Shown one piece after another: positions 5,604-5,637 of a stretch of DNA of 5,637 nucleotides. Where the stretch lies: NCBI GenBank assembly GCA_022573935.1, contig JACZTE010000081.1, forward strand, positions 1 through 5,637, in the 5' to 3' direction. The stretch is from Chloroflexota bacterium. Lineage in GTDB: Bacteria; Chloroflexota; Dehalococcoidia; DSTF01; RBG-16-68-14. How positions within the stretch are numbered: position 1 is the stretch's first letter; each line of letters opens with the position of its first letter. The translations under genes and the position numbers were made by a program. The notes under the pieces are model-generated. The model ran no database searches. It had not been told where the DNA came from and saw only the letters and a list, made by a program, of their open reading frames with translations.

Positions 5604-5637
5604 GTGTTCTGTTGGGGCTTTAGGCCTTCGCCTTCTG
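5604..5637. other. Window edge upstream of the operon promoter, nothing recognised
   Basis: These 34 bases lie upstream of the -35 element. I see no gene, clear hairpin or operator that can be supported in so short a stretch. Confidence 0.5.

Noticed and set aside
5357..5623. Small plus-strand open frame of 88 codons
   Set aside because: It lies entirely over the T-box leader and promoter on the opposite strand, with no supporting motifs.

Overview
This is a high-GC bacterial chromosome segment whose identifiable genes all read on the minus strand, so transcription runs from high to low coordinates. A tRNA-Trp-responsive T-box leader with an intrinsic terminator, a stand-alone TrpB2-type tryptophan synthase beta chain and dense GC-rich coding suggest a Chloroflexota-like organism (for example near Thermomicrobia). 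This placement is inferred from gene types and was not tested phylogenetically.

Layout in transcription order: a strong sigma70-type promoter (5603-5575); a T-box riboswitch leader (about 5568-5279) with Stem I carrying a UGG specifier, a Stem III hairpin, the conserved T-box motif and a terminator; trpB2 (5250-3898); a small insert (about 3900-3319) made of a four-helix-bundle (S23/TIGR02436-type) gene flanked by two inverted arrays of degenerate 7-nt repeats; trpS (3297-2296); trpE (2293-800); and a NUDIX-methyltransferase fusion (797 to beyond position 1). trpS, trpE and the fusion gene are each separated by only 2 nt.

How it works together: when uncharged tRNA-Trp accumulates, it should pair with the leader (anticodon with UGG, acceptor end with UGGC), stabilise the antiterminator and switch on the operon. 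That would raise chorismate-to-anthranilate synthesis (TrpE), the final indole-plus-serine step (TrpB2) and tRNA-Trp charging (TrpRS). No trpG, trpD, trpC, trpF or trpA is in the window.

The anomaly is the roughly 580-bp cassette between trpB2 and trpS. It has lower GC than its neighbours, and its repeats (RGAACCN on one side, the reverse complement on the other) begin at the trpB2 stop codon, end just before the trpS ribosome-binding site and encode the C-terminal tail of the four-helix-bundle protein. It looks like a discrete inserted unit of unknown mechanism. Second in interest is the NUDIX-methyltransferase fusion, whose Nudix box appears degenerate.
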